A stretch of DNA of 64,000 bases, from positions 1 to 64,000 of the IMG/VR virus record IMGVR_UViG_3300049259_000177. One strand, 5' to 3'. Below the pieces are notes generated by a model. That model was not told where the DNA came from. It saw only the letters and a program-made list of their open reading frames with translations, and made no database searches. Below, piece by piece: positions 22,451 to 29,162 of this stretch. Both the position numbers and the translations under genes were made by a program. Every line of letters starts with the position of its first letter. The stretch's first letter is position 1. This DNA comes from a virus.

Positions 22451-23191
22451 TCAGGTACACGTGCCAGCGGGCCCGTGGACGAACGCCTCCGGGTTGGCGG
22501 GCCACGGGTTGGCGTCTTTGGCGGGCACGATGTGCGCCGGGCTCGTGCACCGGATGTGCTCCCCGGCGAGGTGGGCACTGCCGGTGCAGGCGAAGCCCTC
22601 GGTGACGCGCGGCAGGCCGGTGAGGGCGCGCAGGTCGTTGAGCCTGTCGAGGTAGGTGAGCACCCGGTCGGTGGGCTCGGCGCTGACCATGCCGCCGTCG
22701 TCGCAGAGTCGCTGCTCGCTCGTGTACGGGTCCGGCCGGAAACGGCCGTCGACAGGCCCGGCATCCTCGATCTTGTCGGGCCCCGGGGCGGTCCGGGCGA
22801 GGCGGCGCATGTCGTTCTCGAACCACGTGAGCACCCCGCCCCGGCGCCAGACGCCGACCTCGACGATGTTCTGTCCGAGCAGGCCGAAGAACACCGGCCG
22901 GGTGTTGAGCACGATCCAGCGCGACGTCGCCCGGCCGTCTGTGATCGCCTGGCGGGCCACGTCCGGCATCGTGTCCGGGTCGCGCACCCAGGTGGCAGTG
23001 AGGAACGAGCCGAGCGGCGGCGGGAGCAGCAGGTCGACCATCGGCTGCTTGCCGAAGTTCACGGCGATCTCGACCGGGCCGACCGCAAGCCGGTGCTGCC
23101 CGCTCTTGCGCCGGGCCCGCTCGAAGCGGATGAAGCCGTCCGGCATGAGCGCGAGCCCGGTCAGGACGACGGTGCCAACGAGACGCTTCAC
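22451..23191 (-). CDS. Hypothetical protein with N-terminal hydrophobic segment, 246 aa
   Basis: GTG start (VKRLVGTVVLTGLALMPDGF). The first 18 residues could be a signal peptide or anchor. The middle (GPVEIAVNFGKQPM, LLPPPLGSFLTATW) is beta-rich and the last 80 residues include CTGSAHLAGEHIRCTSPAH. Last gene of the 25.5 kb leftward unit. No family recognised. Confidence 0.65.
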   Translation of the reverse strand: MKRLVGTVVLTGLALMPDGFIRFERARRKSGQHRLAVGPVEIAVNFGKQPMVDLLLPPPLGSFLTATWVRDPDTMPDVARQAITDGRATSRWIVLNTRPVFFGLLGQNIVEVGVWRRGGVLTWFENDMRRLARTAPGPDKIEDAGPVDGRFRPDPYTSEQRLCDDGGMVSAEPTDRVLTYLDRLNDLRALTGLPRVTEGFACTGSAHLAGEHIRCTSPAHIVPAKDANPWPANPEAFVHGPAGTCT

Positions 23192-23448
23192 GCGCTCCTC
23201 CGGGTGTAGTCCGCCGAGCCGTGCCGCTCGGACGCTAAGCGGGTAATCTCTGCGGGCCGTGGCCGGGTCCACCGATGACTGACCACGAAGCCGACGACGA
23301 CCGCGCCGACCCCGGCGAGCAGGGCCGTCGCGCCGGTGACGACGGCCAGCGTCGCCGTCAGGGCACCGGCTCCCGTCAGGGCGACCCCGGCGGCGCGCCG
23401 GGCTGGATGAATGGTCCGTTCGAGGCGGCGGGGCGCCGTGGCGGTCAC
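23188..23448 (-). CDS. Small membrane protein, 86 aa
   Basis: GTG start (MTATAPRRLERTIHPARRAA). After a basic N-terminus come two hydrophobic spans (GVALTGAGALTATLAVVTGA and LLAGVGAVVVGFVVSHRW), then a basic tail. Holin-like size and topology, but not next to any lysin. Contains a plus-strand operator copy at 23233. Confidence 0.65.
   Translation of the reverse strand: MTATAPRRLERTIHPARRAAGVALTGAGALTATLAVVTGATALLAGVGAVVVGFVVSHRWTRPRPAEITRLASERHGSADYTRRSA
23221..23249 (+). promoter_or_regulatory. Operator copy and possible antisense promoter
   Basis: Plus strand GTGCCG (23221-23226), 17 bp including CGCTAAGCG (23233-23241), then TAATCT (23244-23249). The operator plus following GGGT matches the class I units exactly, but the site lies inside a minus-strand gene and no plus-strand gene or leader hairpin follows. 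Either a silencer/roadblock site or an antisense promoter. Confidence 0.45.
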
Positions 23449-24149
23449 GAGGACTCACTATCGCTCTCGACGATCTCTGTGTCCACCGGGGCCGCGTCGC
23501 CTTCGCCTGCCGGTAGCGCGGCCTGCTCGCGCTGCCACGCGAAGGACTCGGCGAGTCGGTCCGCGAGCGACGCCAGCGCCGTCCGGTCCGTCACCTCGAT
23601 CGGGCCGCCACCCGGACCCGACACCTCAAGGTGATGTTGCTGCACCTGACGGCCGAACTGGCTCGGGAACGCCCGCTCGATCCACCACTGCGCCGCCTTC
23701 CAGTCCGGCCCGGCGTACGTCCGCGTCTCGACGAAGCCACCCTCGGCCGTGTGACTTCGCGTATGGGACAGCAACGTCCCGCCACGCGCCACCTTGTCGA
23801 CGATCTCAAGCATCTCGCCCAGCCGCTTCGCCCGCACACGCGAGACGGCGTCCAGTAAGTCCACATAGGGCCACTGTTCGGGCCTGGGTGTGGGGTTGGG
23901 GTTCTCGGGGGTCGCGAGCGCGGAGAGCCGGTCGAGTTCGGTGGCGGCTCGGTTGGCCCAGTTGTAGAACGTGGACCGGGAGATCCCTGCCGCGTCGCAG
24001 GCTGTCTCGACGGAGTACCCGGCGGCGAAGGCTTTGATGAGCCGGTCGCGGACGCCTTTCTCGACGAGGCGTGAGGGCCGCGCCTGGGGTTGGCGTGCCG
24101 AGTGGCCGGACCGCTCGGAGTGACGGCGGGCCTTGGTCGCGCGGGACAC
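23445..24149 (-). CDS. HTH protein resembling small terminase subunits, 234 aa
   Basis: GTG start (MSRATKARRHSERSGHSARQ). Residues 33-70 form a helix-turn-helix (AAGYSVETACDAAGISRSTF, YNWANRA). Later GPDWKAAQWWIERAFPSQFG is the 'AAxWxLER' segment common after the HTH in small terminase subunits. It could recognise the packaging site. Its position far from the expected large-terminase region is unusual, so a plain DNA-binding role is also possible. Confidence 0.6.
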   Translation of the reverse strand: MSRATKARRHSERSGHSARQPQARPSRLVEKGVRDRLIKAFAAGYSVETACDAAGISRSTFYNWANRAATELDRLSALATPENPNPTPRPEQWPYVDLLDAVSRVRAKRLGEMLEIVDKVARGGTLLSHTRSHTAEGGFVETRTYAGPDWKAAQWWIERAFPSQFGRQVQQHHLEVSGPGGGPIEVTDRTALASLADRLAESFAWQREQAALPAGEGDAAPVDTEIVESDSESS

Positions 24150-24266
24150 GGGCGGGATCTCCTCGGTGGGGCTGTGGCGGCGTGCTCGGACGAGTCTGCC
24201 CCGAATGATGCCCGGTGGGGCGCGTCACCGCACCTTCTACGGCTTGGACGCGCAGGGCCCGACGTG

Positions 24267-24281
24267 CCACGGGATCCGTGG
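24267..24281. repeat. Inverted repeat CCACGG/CCGTGG
   Basis: Six-base arms (24267-24272, 24276-24281) around GAT, in the 162-bp gap between 24149 and 24312. It follows the stop of the 128-aa gene on the minus strand, so it may help end transcription, although no T-tract follows. Nothing else is visible in the gap. Confidence 0.35.
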
Positions 24282-24311
24282 TGCTGCCGGGGGAGGTCCG
24301 GCCGTCCCGTT

Positions 24312-24698
24312 CTAACTCAACGGGCGCCGGATGGTGAGAGCGAGGTGCTCGTCGGGCCGGAAGTCGGTGACGTCGAACGGGCCGGGCTCGTCGCGCTCCC
24401 ACTCGACGGTGCGGACGCCGAGAGCCGGGTCGGCGCCGACCATCACGAACGGGCACGAGGTGCAGTGGACGACGGTGAGCACGGTGCCGCCAGTGGTCGG
24501 CGGTTCGGACGGGGAGCAGGTCATCGGGGCCGAGCAGTGCGGGCAGGTCACCTGCGCACCTCCGATCCGATAGAGCGGCCCGGACGCGCTGGTCATAGGG
24601 GTGTCGTCACCGGTATGAGCGGCGGCGTCTTCCTGGCCGATGCGGCGCGCCGGGCCGAGAGCATCGTAACCCGCCGGGTGGCAGGTGTGGCGCTTCAC
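24312..24698 (-). CDS. Hypothetical zinc-ribbon protein, 128 aa
   Basis: GTG start (VKRHTCHPAGYDALGPARRI) fixed by a 4-bp overlap; an internal ATG (MTSASGPLYRIGG) 34 codons later is an alternative. CPHC at about residue 52 and CTSC at about residue 80 form a standard zinc ribbon. The C-terminal part is acidic. No family recognised. Confidence 0.65.
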   Translation of the reverse strand: MKRHTCHPAGYDALGPARRIGQEDAAAHTGDDTPMTSASGPLYRIGGAQVTCPHCSAPMTCSPSEPPTTGGTVLTVVHCTSCPFVMVGADPALGVRTVEWERDEPGPFDVTDFRPDEHLALTIRRPLS

Positions 24699-25051
24699 GA
24701 CGAAGCCGCGTCGACCCAGCGGCCGGAGCGGACATGACCGTGGCAGCCGGGCAGCGGTGAGCAGCGGGAGCCGTTGGCGTGCAGGGGCAACGAGGTGTCG
24801 GACTGGTCGCGGGCCCGGTGCCACAGACTCGGGGAGATCGTGAGGTGCTCGACGTCATCCGGACCGCCGGAGACGAGAACGTGCCGGGCGACGATCGGCG
24901 GCGAGGCGTCCGGCACGCTCACCCAGGCGACGTAGCCACCACCGGCACAGACCTCGAAATCCTCCGGGTGCTCATGGCGCTCGATCAGCCCGACGATCGC
25001 GCCGTTGTGGGAGAACCACATGCCTACGTGGCCGCCGCCGAGGTCGATCAC
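24695..25051 (-). CDS. Hypothetical protein, 118 aa
   Basis: GTG start (MIDLGGGHVGMWFSHNGAIV). Beta-rich core (YVAWVSVPDAS, IVARHVLVSGG) with a late Cys pair (CSPLPGCHGH). Coupled on both sides by 4-bp overlaps. Confidence 0.65.
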   Translation of the reverse strand: MIDLGGGHVGMWFSHNGAIVGLIERHEHPEDFEVCAGGGYVAWVSVPDASPPIVARHVLVSGGPDDVEHLTISPSLWHRARDQSDTSLPLHANGSRCSPLPGCHGHVRSGRWVDAASS

Positions 25052-25254
25052 GACTTGTCGCGGTTGACAACGGCGGTCAGCAGGGTGTTGGCGGCGCCGA
25101 GGATCAGCGCCAGCCAGGACAACCCGAGAATCCCTTGGGGCTCGTGCTTGAAGACCGTGAGCGAGGTCAGCGGCCAGCCGACGAGCGACACGGCGAGAGT
25201 CACCCAGGCGAGCCAGACGATCCAGGCGTTGCGACGGTCCTGCTTGCCGGGCAT
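25048..25254 (-). CDS. Small membrane protein with leaderless start, 68 aa
   Basis: Begins MPGKQDRRNAWIVWLAWVTL. Two transmembrane helices (AWIVWLAWVTLAVSLVGW and LSWLALILGAANTLLTAV) with a basic N-terminus and a short charged end. No ribosome-binding site; the ATG lies six bases after the predicted -10 box. A longer in-frame start upstream is open but overlaps the promoter and previous gene. Confidence 0.7.
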   Translation of the reverse strand: MPGKQDRRNAWIVWLAWVTLAVSLVGWPLTSLTVFKHEPQGILGLSWLALILGAANTLLTAVVNRDKS

Positions 25255-25260
25255 ACAGAC

Positions 25261-25288
25261 AGTGTCCGGGCGGCGACCGCTAGTGGCG
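25261..25288 (-). promoter_or_regulatory. Class II promoter, leaderless
   Basis: Minus strand CGCCACTA (25281-25288), 14 bp, GACACT (25261-25266), six bases to the ATG at 25254. The first box again contains the Arg-His-stop end of the upstream gene. The first eleven bases CGCCACTAGCG are identical to the site at 16.87 kb. Confidence 0.5.
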
Positions 25289-25480
25289 AGTCGAGGCGCT
25301 GGCAACCTTTCTTGACGTAGTCTCGGCCGGAACGGCGGTGGCATCCGGGTCCGGTTCGTGGCCGGTCATCAGGTGGCCGCGCTCCAGGACACAGGTACGC
25401 CAGACCAGCCCGTCGACGTCCTCGTCGACGCGGGGGGCCTCACGCCAGCGGAAGCCGCAGCGTTTGCCGTGCTCGTGCAT
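25280..25480 (-). CDS. First gene of the 25.5 kb leftward unit, 66 aa
   Basis: Begins MHEHGKRCGFRWREAPRVDE with AGGAG upstream. Contains a CGF and CVLERGH pattern and many acidic residues; ends with STRH-stop, whose codons overlap the class II promoter. Might bind metal. Function unknown. Confidence 0.7.
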   Translation of the reverse strand: MHEHGKRCGFRWREAPRVDEDVDGLVWRTCVLERGHLMTGHEPDPDATAVPAETTSRKVASASTRH

Positions 25481-25496
25481 GATGTGCTCCTGTTCG

Positions 25497-25555
25497 CCTG
25501 GGCACGCTCGTCCCAGGTCAAGCGGAGCGTACACCCGCTTAGCGTGTAGTGGCAA
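25497..25555 (-). promoter_or_regulatory. Class I promoter-operator with hairpin leader
   Basis: Minus strand TTGCCA (25550-25555), 18-bp spacer with CGCTAAGCG (25536-25544), TACGCT (25526-25531). The leader hairpin at 25497-25517 pairs CCTGGG with CCCAGG around ACGAGCGTG, the most divergent loop of the set. The operator includes the TAA stop of the gene at 25539-25748. Confidence 0.8.
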
Positions 25556-25748
25556 GCCCGCGCGCGGCGTCGGAGGCGATCAGGGCCCGGGCGGCACGAG
25601 CGAGGCACTCGTCGCAGTCGGCGCGGCCGTGCGAGCAGGCAGCGGACAGCCCGGCGCGGCGGGCTGCCTCGCGGATGGCGATGTCGAGCGGGTCCGGCCG
25701 GAACGACTCCGGCAGGTCGGCCGTGGTCCACGTGCGCGCAGGGGCCAT
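25539..25748 (-). CDS. Hypothetical protein, 69 aa
   Basis: Begins MAPARTWTTADLPESFRPDP with AGGAGG nine bases upstream. Helical; C-S-H-G-R-A-D-C-D-E-C spacing near residues 38-48 suggests a small zinc site. An in-frame ATG 17 codons upstream lacks a ribosome-binding site. Stands as its own short unit. Confidence 0.7.
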   Translation of the reverse strand: MAPARTWTTADLPESFRPDPLDIAIREAARRAGLSAACSHGRADCDECLARAARALIASDAARGLATTR

Positions 25749-25768
25749 CGTGGGGGCCTCCTGTCTAT

Positions 25769-25830
25769 CGGGCGAGCCCGGGGTGAGGTTCGCTGACACA
25801 CAGGATGGTGCCCATCCGCTTAGCAGTCAA
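25769..25830 (-). promoter_or_regulatory. Degenerate class I control region
   Basis: Operator variant TGCTAAGCG (minus, 25817-25825) with TTGACT (25825-25830) joined directly to it. CATCCT (25802-25807) 17 bp away is a weak -10 box. A short hairpin CGGGC/GCCCG (25769-25780) and CAGGAGG follow, as in the full units, but the loop lacks AGAGCGA. It likely keeps operator binding with reduced promoter strength. Confidence 0.5.
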
Positions 25831-25834
25831 TGCG

Positions 25835-25855
25835 TTACGGATTACGGATTACGGG
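25835..25855. repeat. Three 7-bp tandem repeats
   Basis: TTACGGA at 25835-25841 and 25842-25848, then TTACGGG at 25849-25855. The stretch is notably less GC-rich than its surroundings and sits between a hairpin and a degenerate promoter. Could bind a regulator. Confidence 0.6.
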
Positions 25856-25856
25856 T

Positions 25857-25872
25857 TCGACCGAAAGGTCGA
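25857..25872 (-). terminator. Hairpin after the gene at 25876-26106
   Basis: TCGACC (25857-25862) pairs with GGTCGA (25867-25872) around a GAAA tetraloop. Located four bases beyond the stop codon of the minus-strand gene. No T-tract follows, so termination efficiency is uncertain. Confidence 0.45.
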
Positions 25873-25875
25873 GGA

Positions 25876-26106
25876 TCAGTTGGTCAGGCGGATGCCCGGC
25901 CATGCCGGTCCGGTGTGCCGGTGCTGGCGTAGCAACAGCGCTCGGGCCTTGGCGTCGACCTCGGGCGGCGGAATGACGGGCCGGAGCCGTTTGAGCGCCG
26001 CGACCACCTCGCGGACCAGCCGGGCGAACACCTGAGCCATTCGGCGCCCGGCATCGGCGATCGCAGCCATGAGAGCACGCACGCGTTCGCGCTCCTCGTC
26101 GGTCAT
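25876..26106 (-). CDS. Hypothetical helical protein, 76 aa
   Basis: Begins MTDEERERVRALMAAIADAG with GAGGAGG upstream. Long amphipathic helix in the first 45 residues (RRMAQVFARLVREVVAALKR), then a Pro-rich turn and a basic end. Might be a small DNA- or protein-binding factor. Single gene between two control regions. Confidence 0.65.
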   Translation of the reverse strand: MTDEERERVRALMAAIADAGRRMAQVFARLVREVVAALKRLRPVIPPPEVDAKARALLLRQHRHTGPAWPGIRLTN

Positions 26107-26404
26107 CCAAGGCCTCCTCGTGGGTGGGGCGGGGAGCCCGGTGCCACCAGTGCGAGCGAAGCGACCCGCTCACAGCCCGGCCCGGCGAGCCGGACGACCT
26201 TACCAACCCCTCCGGGGCGCCTGATCTTGCAAGCCGGGTTCCCCGCCGACGGCACCGGCCCCTGGCCTGGGCCCGGCTCGCCGTCTGGCCGTCACCGTGT
26301 GCACCGGCGACGGCCCGCCTTGAATCTAGGGCCGAGTGTCCTCGACGTGGCGCATCAACGAAGCACGAGCCAGGACTTGCGCGGGATTAACGCGCGAATT
26401 TTCG
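26107..26404. other. Intergenic stretch without a supported gene
   Basis: About 300 bp between the helical-protein gene and the palindrome cluster. Plus-strand open frames here are Arg/Pro-rich and lack ribosome-binding sites, and no tRNA cloverleaf could be folded. It may hold a promoter for the gene at 26106, but no class I or II motif is visible. Confidence 0.5.
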
Positions 26405-26498
26405 GCCGACTGTCGGCACCCTTTGTAAGTAAGCAACCGGTTGCTTACTTACAAAAGCGCCCCGGCCGGGGGTTGCTTGTGGCAAGCAACTTACTTAC
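26405..26498. repeat. Palindrome cluster with a 34-bp perfect palindrome
   Basis: 26422-26455 is a perfect 34-bp palindrome whose left arm is TTTGTAAGTAAGCAACC. It is followed by CCCGGCCGGG (26461-26470), an 8-bp inverted repeat GTTGCTTG/CAAGCAAC (26472-26490) and TTACTTAC (26491-26498), a partial second copy of the same half-site. GCCGAC/GTCGGC (26405-26417) lies on the other side. The region is AT-rich for this genome and sits directly downstream of a HTH gene at the end of the replication block: candidate operator, origin or partition-type site. Confidence 0.8.
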
Positions 26499-26721
26499 GT
26501 GGCACGTCGGGCGTCGGGCGTGGTTTCGACAGGGTGAACCGCACGAGTGACACGCTCACGCCCAATCGGCGGGCGATCTCCGGCGGGCGCAGCGAAGCGT
26601 CCTCGACGCGCATGTCGTGGATGGCGGCATCGCGGCGGGCTCGGGCACAGGCGGCAGCCGACTCGTGGCGCTGCTCGTCGGCGATTGCCTGCTTCGCGCG
26701 AACCTCCGGGGTGGCGCTCAC
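26491..26721 (-). CDS. Helix-turn-helix protein, 76 aa
   Basis: GTG start (VSATPEVRAKQAIADEQRHE). The C-terminal half contains a clear HTH (RPPEIARRLGVSVSLVRFTL) with a basic tail. The N-terminal half is a charged helix that might mediate dimerisation. Its stop codon TAA lies in the half-site TTACTTAC of the palindrome cluster, which makes it the natural candidate to bind there. Confidence 0.75.
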   Translation of the reverse strand: MSATPEVRAKQAIADEQRHESAAACARARRDAAIHDMRVEDASLRPPEIARRLGVSVSLVRFTLSKPRPTPDVPRK

Positions 26722-27287
26722 GGGGTGATCACGGGCAGTGGGCCCAGGTGATAGGGGTCGCCGGGTGCGGGCAGGTACGCGCCGACGCACGGCAACAACA
26801 GGACCCGGCGCCCACCGTAGAGCACGACCGGCACGTCGTCGGGTTCGAGGTTGTTCTCCCGGTCGATCAGCCAGCCGAGCGCGCGGGCGGTGTTGCGGTT
26901 GCTCTCGATCCATCCGTGCACGCCGGTGGTGCCGTCGCCGGTGACCGCGAGCAGGTTCGCCAGCGAGTTCGTGTTCGGCCGGTCGGTGCCGCCCATCCCG
27001 CGCGCTCGCCGGTGGTGCGCGCTCCATCGCCCGGCCCGCAGTGGCGCACCGGTGACCTCGCACCGGCCGCCGCAGCGCAGGATCAGCATGTTGCGCACAG
27101 CCGACCATTCGGCCCGGTCGAGGTGCGCCTTCGGGAACGGCGCCGAGTTGCCCCAGTCCAGCCCGCATGAGCAGACGTAGGACAGGTCACCGTCGGCGTC
27201 CCAGGGCAGGGCTCCACCGCAGTGTGGGCAGCGCGACTCGGTGACGATCGGCCGATTGCCGGTGTCACGGAACGCCGGTGATTTCAC
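26718..27287 (-). CDS. HNH endonuclease, 189 aa
   Basis: N-terminal zinc ribbon (CPHCGG, CSCG) followed by the actinophage-type HNH domain: CGGRCEVTGAPL, then WSAHHRRARGMGGTDRPN, NSLANLLAVTGDG and TTGVHGWIESN. The HH pair, central Asn and final His are the metal-binding catalytic set of the beta-beta-alpha-metal fold. Such enzymes nick or cut DNA in homing, packaging or restriction roles. GTG start (VKSPAFRDTG) at the 4-bp overlap; an ATG three codons earlier is possible. Confidence 0.8.
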   Translation of the reverse strand: MKSPAFRDTGNRPIVTESRCPHCGGALPWDADGDLSYVCSCGLDWGNSAPFPKAHLDRAEWSAVRNMLILRCGGRCEVTGAPLRAGRWSAHHRRARGMGGTDRPNTNSLANLLAVTGDGTTGVHGWIESNRNTARALGWLIDRENNLEPDDVPVVLYGGRRVLLLPCVGAYLPAPGDPYHLGPLPVITP

Positions 27288-27517
27288 CCGACCCATCGGA
27301 CCCGGCCTCGCAGGTCGACGTGCTGGCGCGCGCCGCAGCGTTGGCAGACGACGTGACTGGCGTCGACGTGCACGGCCGCGCCGGTACCGCCGGTGACGAA
27401 CGCCACCGAGTCGACCGTCGCCTTGTCGATGATCTTGAGCGGCCGGTGGTGCGCGATGCGGCAGGCGGTGCGGCGGATGGCTTGCTTGATGTCCTGCCAC
27501 AGTGGCCCCGGGTTCAC
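27284..27517 (-). CDS. Small zinc-binding protein, 77 aa
   Basis: GTG start (VNPGPLWQDIKQAIRRTACR); a GTG one codon earlier is possible. The end carries CQRCGARQHVDLRG, half of a zinc ribbon, with further ligands possibly from earlier Cys/His residues (ACRIAHH). Sandwiched between the helicase loader and the HNH gene, so it may act in replication. Confidence 0.65.
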   Translation of the reverse strand: MNPGPLWQDIKQAIRRTACRIAHHRPLKIIDKATVDSVAFVTGGTGAAVHVDASHVVCQRCGARQHVDLRGRVRWVG

Positions 27518-28242
27518 CACGTCATCTCACCGCCGTCGATGCGCTCGCCGGACACCTTGAGCACGGTGCAGTCGTCGAGGAGGCGTTGAACGATCGGGTC
27601 GCCGTAGCGCTCGACAAGCCCGTCGTAGCCGAGGTTGGTCGTCGATGCGGTCCGTAGCCCCTCCCGGTTGCGATGGTCGAGGACCCGCTGCAACTGCTCC
27701 AACGTCCACGCGGACACCTGCTCCCGGCCGATGTCGTCGAGCACGAGTAGTCCGACACCGGTCGCCCGGTGGTAGGCGGTGTCATCACCATCGGGACGCA
27801 GTGCCGCGTTGAGGTCCGCGAGCGACCACGCGGCTGCGTAGCCGCCCTCGGCGACATAGGTGTTGCCCAGGGCATAGACCCCGAAGGTCTTGCCGTGGCG
27901 ACTGGGACCGGCGAGCAGCAGGTTCAGCGCCTTCGGGTCCTCGCCGACGGCGAGCGCGAGCCAGTCGCGCAGCAGAGCGGGTCGTTGCTGCGGCCGTAGC
28001 GCGTCCAGGCTGGCGTTCACGTACCGGCGTGGCAACCGGCCCCGCCAGACCCATTCGCGCGCTTCCTGCTGGCGGCGCTGGCGCTCAGCCGCGTCCTCGG
28101 CGGGCTCGACGGTCTCGGCCGGAGCGGGCTCGACGTCACCGAACCGGTCCCGCACCTCCGCCATGATCTTGCCGAACGGCATCGGACCGGCATCTTCGAG
28201 CGCGGCACGCACCGGCTCGGGTGCGTGGCGGTGCATTCTCAC
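27514..28242 (-). CDS. DnaC/IstB-like AAA+ helicase loader, 242 aa
   Basis: Walker A GPSRHGKT at residues 112-119, Walker B LLVLDDIG at 165-172, sensor I-type TTN at 201-203. This is the layout of DnaC/IstB-family ATPases, which load the replicative helicase on single-stranded DNA at the origin. The N-terminal 100 residues would contact the helicase or the initiator encoded directly upstream. GTG start at the 4-bp overlap. No phage helicase or polymerase is seen, so it likely recruits host DnaB. Confidence 0.85.
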   Translation of the reverse strand: MRMHRHAPEPVRAALEDAGPMPFGKIMAEVRDRFGDVEPAPAETVEPAEDAAERQRRQQEAREWVWRGRLPRRYVNASLDALRPQQRPALLRDWLALAVGEDPKALNLLLAGPSRHGKTFGVYALGNTYVAEGGYAAAWSLADLNAALRPDGDDTAYHRATGVGLLVLDDIGREQVSAWTLEQLQRVLDHRNREGLRTASTTNLGYDGLVERYGDPIVQRLLDDCTVLKVSGERIDGGEMTW

Positions 28243-29162
28243 CCGGTCTCCTCGAACATCGCCCGCTGCTCCTGGCGCAACGTGTCCTGTCCAGTGTCGA
28301 CGTGCTTGGTCGCAACCTGCCGCGTCACCCCGCCCAACGACGACTTGCCTTCACGCATCGCCCGGCAGGCGCGATCGAGTTGGGCAGTCGACGGCCAGAC
28401 CGTGTCGTCGCGGGTCTTTATCGCCCGCAATGCGTCAGCGATTTCTCGCTGAGTGAACCCTGAGCGTCGGGCCCCACGGATGAGGTTGCGGAAGCCCGGG
28501 AACCCTGAGCCCCTCCCGGCAGTCACCGGCTTCGGATCGAGGCCCTCCCACCACCACGTCGCGACCTCGTCAGCCTCTTGCTCGGGCGTCTTCTCCCCGG
28601 CCGCCTGCGTCGCAGGCGGATCTTTGGTTCCCTCGGTAGTTGCTACCTCGGTAGTGGTTCCTTCTGTACTTACTCCACCCGGGTTTCCCGCATCCGGGTC
28701 GCCCGCATCCGGGTCGCCCGGTTCCTGAGAATCCGTGTCTGGAACGCTCGAAGGGCTCGGATTCTCCGGTTCCTGAGAATCCGTGTCTGGCGATGACCTG
28801 GGCGTTTGCTTGTCCTCGGCGCCCTCCTGTTTGTTGTCCGCGCCACCCTTGCCGTCAGCGTTGAGTGCGTAGCGGGTGCGGCGCAGGTTGCCCTCGTAGT
28901 AAGGCTCGCGCTCCATGAGGTCGGCGACGGCTAACTCCCTCAGCGCGGTATAGATGGCATCACGACCCTCTTTGAACACCGTCGCGAGGTGGTTCGCGCG
29001 GCACGTCCAGCCATCAGGGCGCCCGATCAAGTAGACGAAGATGCCCCAGGCGCGGGCGCTGAGTTTGCCGTCGGCGGGGAGCAGGTCGTTGTAGACCACG
29101 GTGTAGCCGCGCCGCCGTCGCACGACGATGCCGGGACCACCCTGTTCGACTTCCTCCGTCAT
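28239..29162 (-). CDS. Winged-helix replication initiator, 307 aa
   Basis: Residues about 15-90 form a winged-helix domain of the kind seen in phage initiators (GYTVVYNDLLPADGKLSARA, WGIFVYLIGRP, HLATVFKEGRDAIYTALREL, then YYEGNLRRTRY). A long acidic, repeat-bearing linker (residues 105-190) joins it to a C-terminal helical domain (FRNLIRGARRSGFTQREIAD). The linker DNA carries iteron-like repeats, as in lambda O. It directly precedes the DnaC-like loader gene, the usual initiator-loader pair. Confidence 0.75.
   Translation of the reverse strand: MTEEVEQGGPGIVVRRRRGYTVVYNDLLPADGKLSARAWGIFVYLIGRPDGWTCRANHLATVFKEGRDAIYTALRELAVADLMEREPYYEGNLRRTRYALNADGKGGADNKQEGAEDKQTPRSSPDTDSQEPENPSPSSVPDTDSQEPGDPDAGDPDAGNPGGVSTEGTTTEVATTEGTKDPPATQAAGEKTPEQEADEVATWWWEGLDPKPVTAGRGSGFPGFRNLIRGARRSGFTQREIADALRAIKTRDDTVWPSTAQLDRACRAMREGKSSLGGVTRQVATKHVDTGQDTLRQEQRAMFEETG
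28690..28790. repeat. Iteron-like repeats inside the initiator gene
   Basis: Two identical 25-bp units beginning CCGGTTCCTGAGAATCC lie at 28718-28742 and 28766-28790 (48 bp apart, in frame). Next to them are two 15-bp tandem copies of GCATCCGGGTCGCCC (28690-28719). GGATTCTC (28759-28766) and GAGAATCC (28775-28782) form an inverted repeat. A candidate replication origin bound by the encoded initiator; alternatively only a repetitive linker. Confidence 0.65.

Noticed and set aside
26107-26404. Possible tRNA around 26200-26290
   Set aside because: Some stem-like stretches and GGGTTCCCC are present, but no complete cloverleaf with a standard T-loop could be built on either strand.
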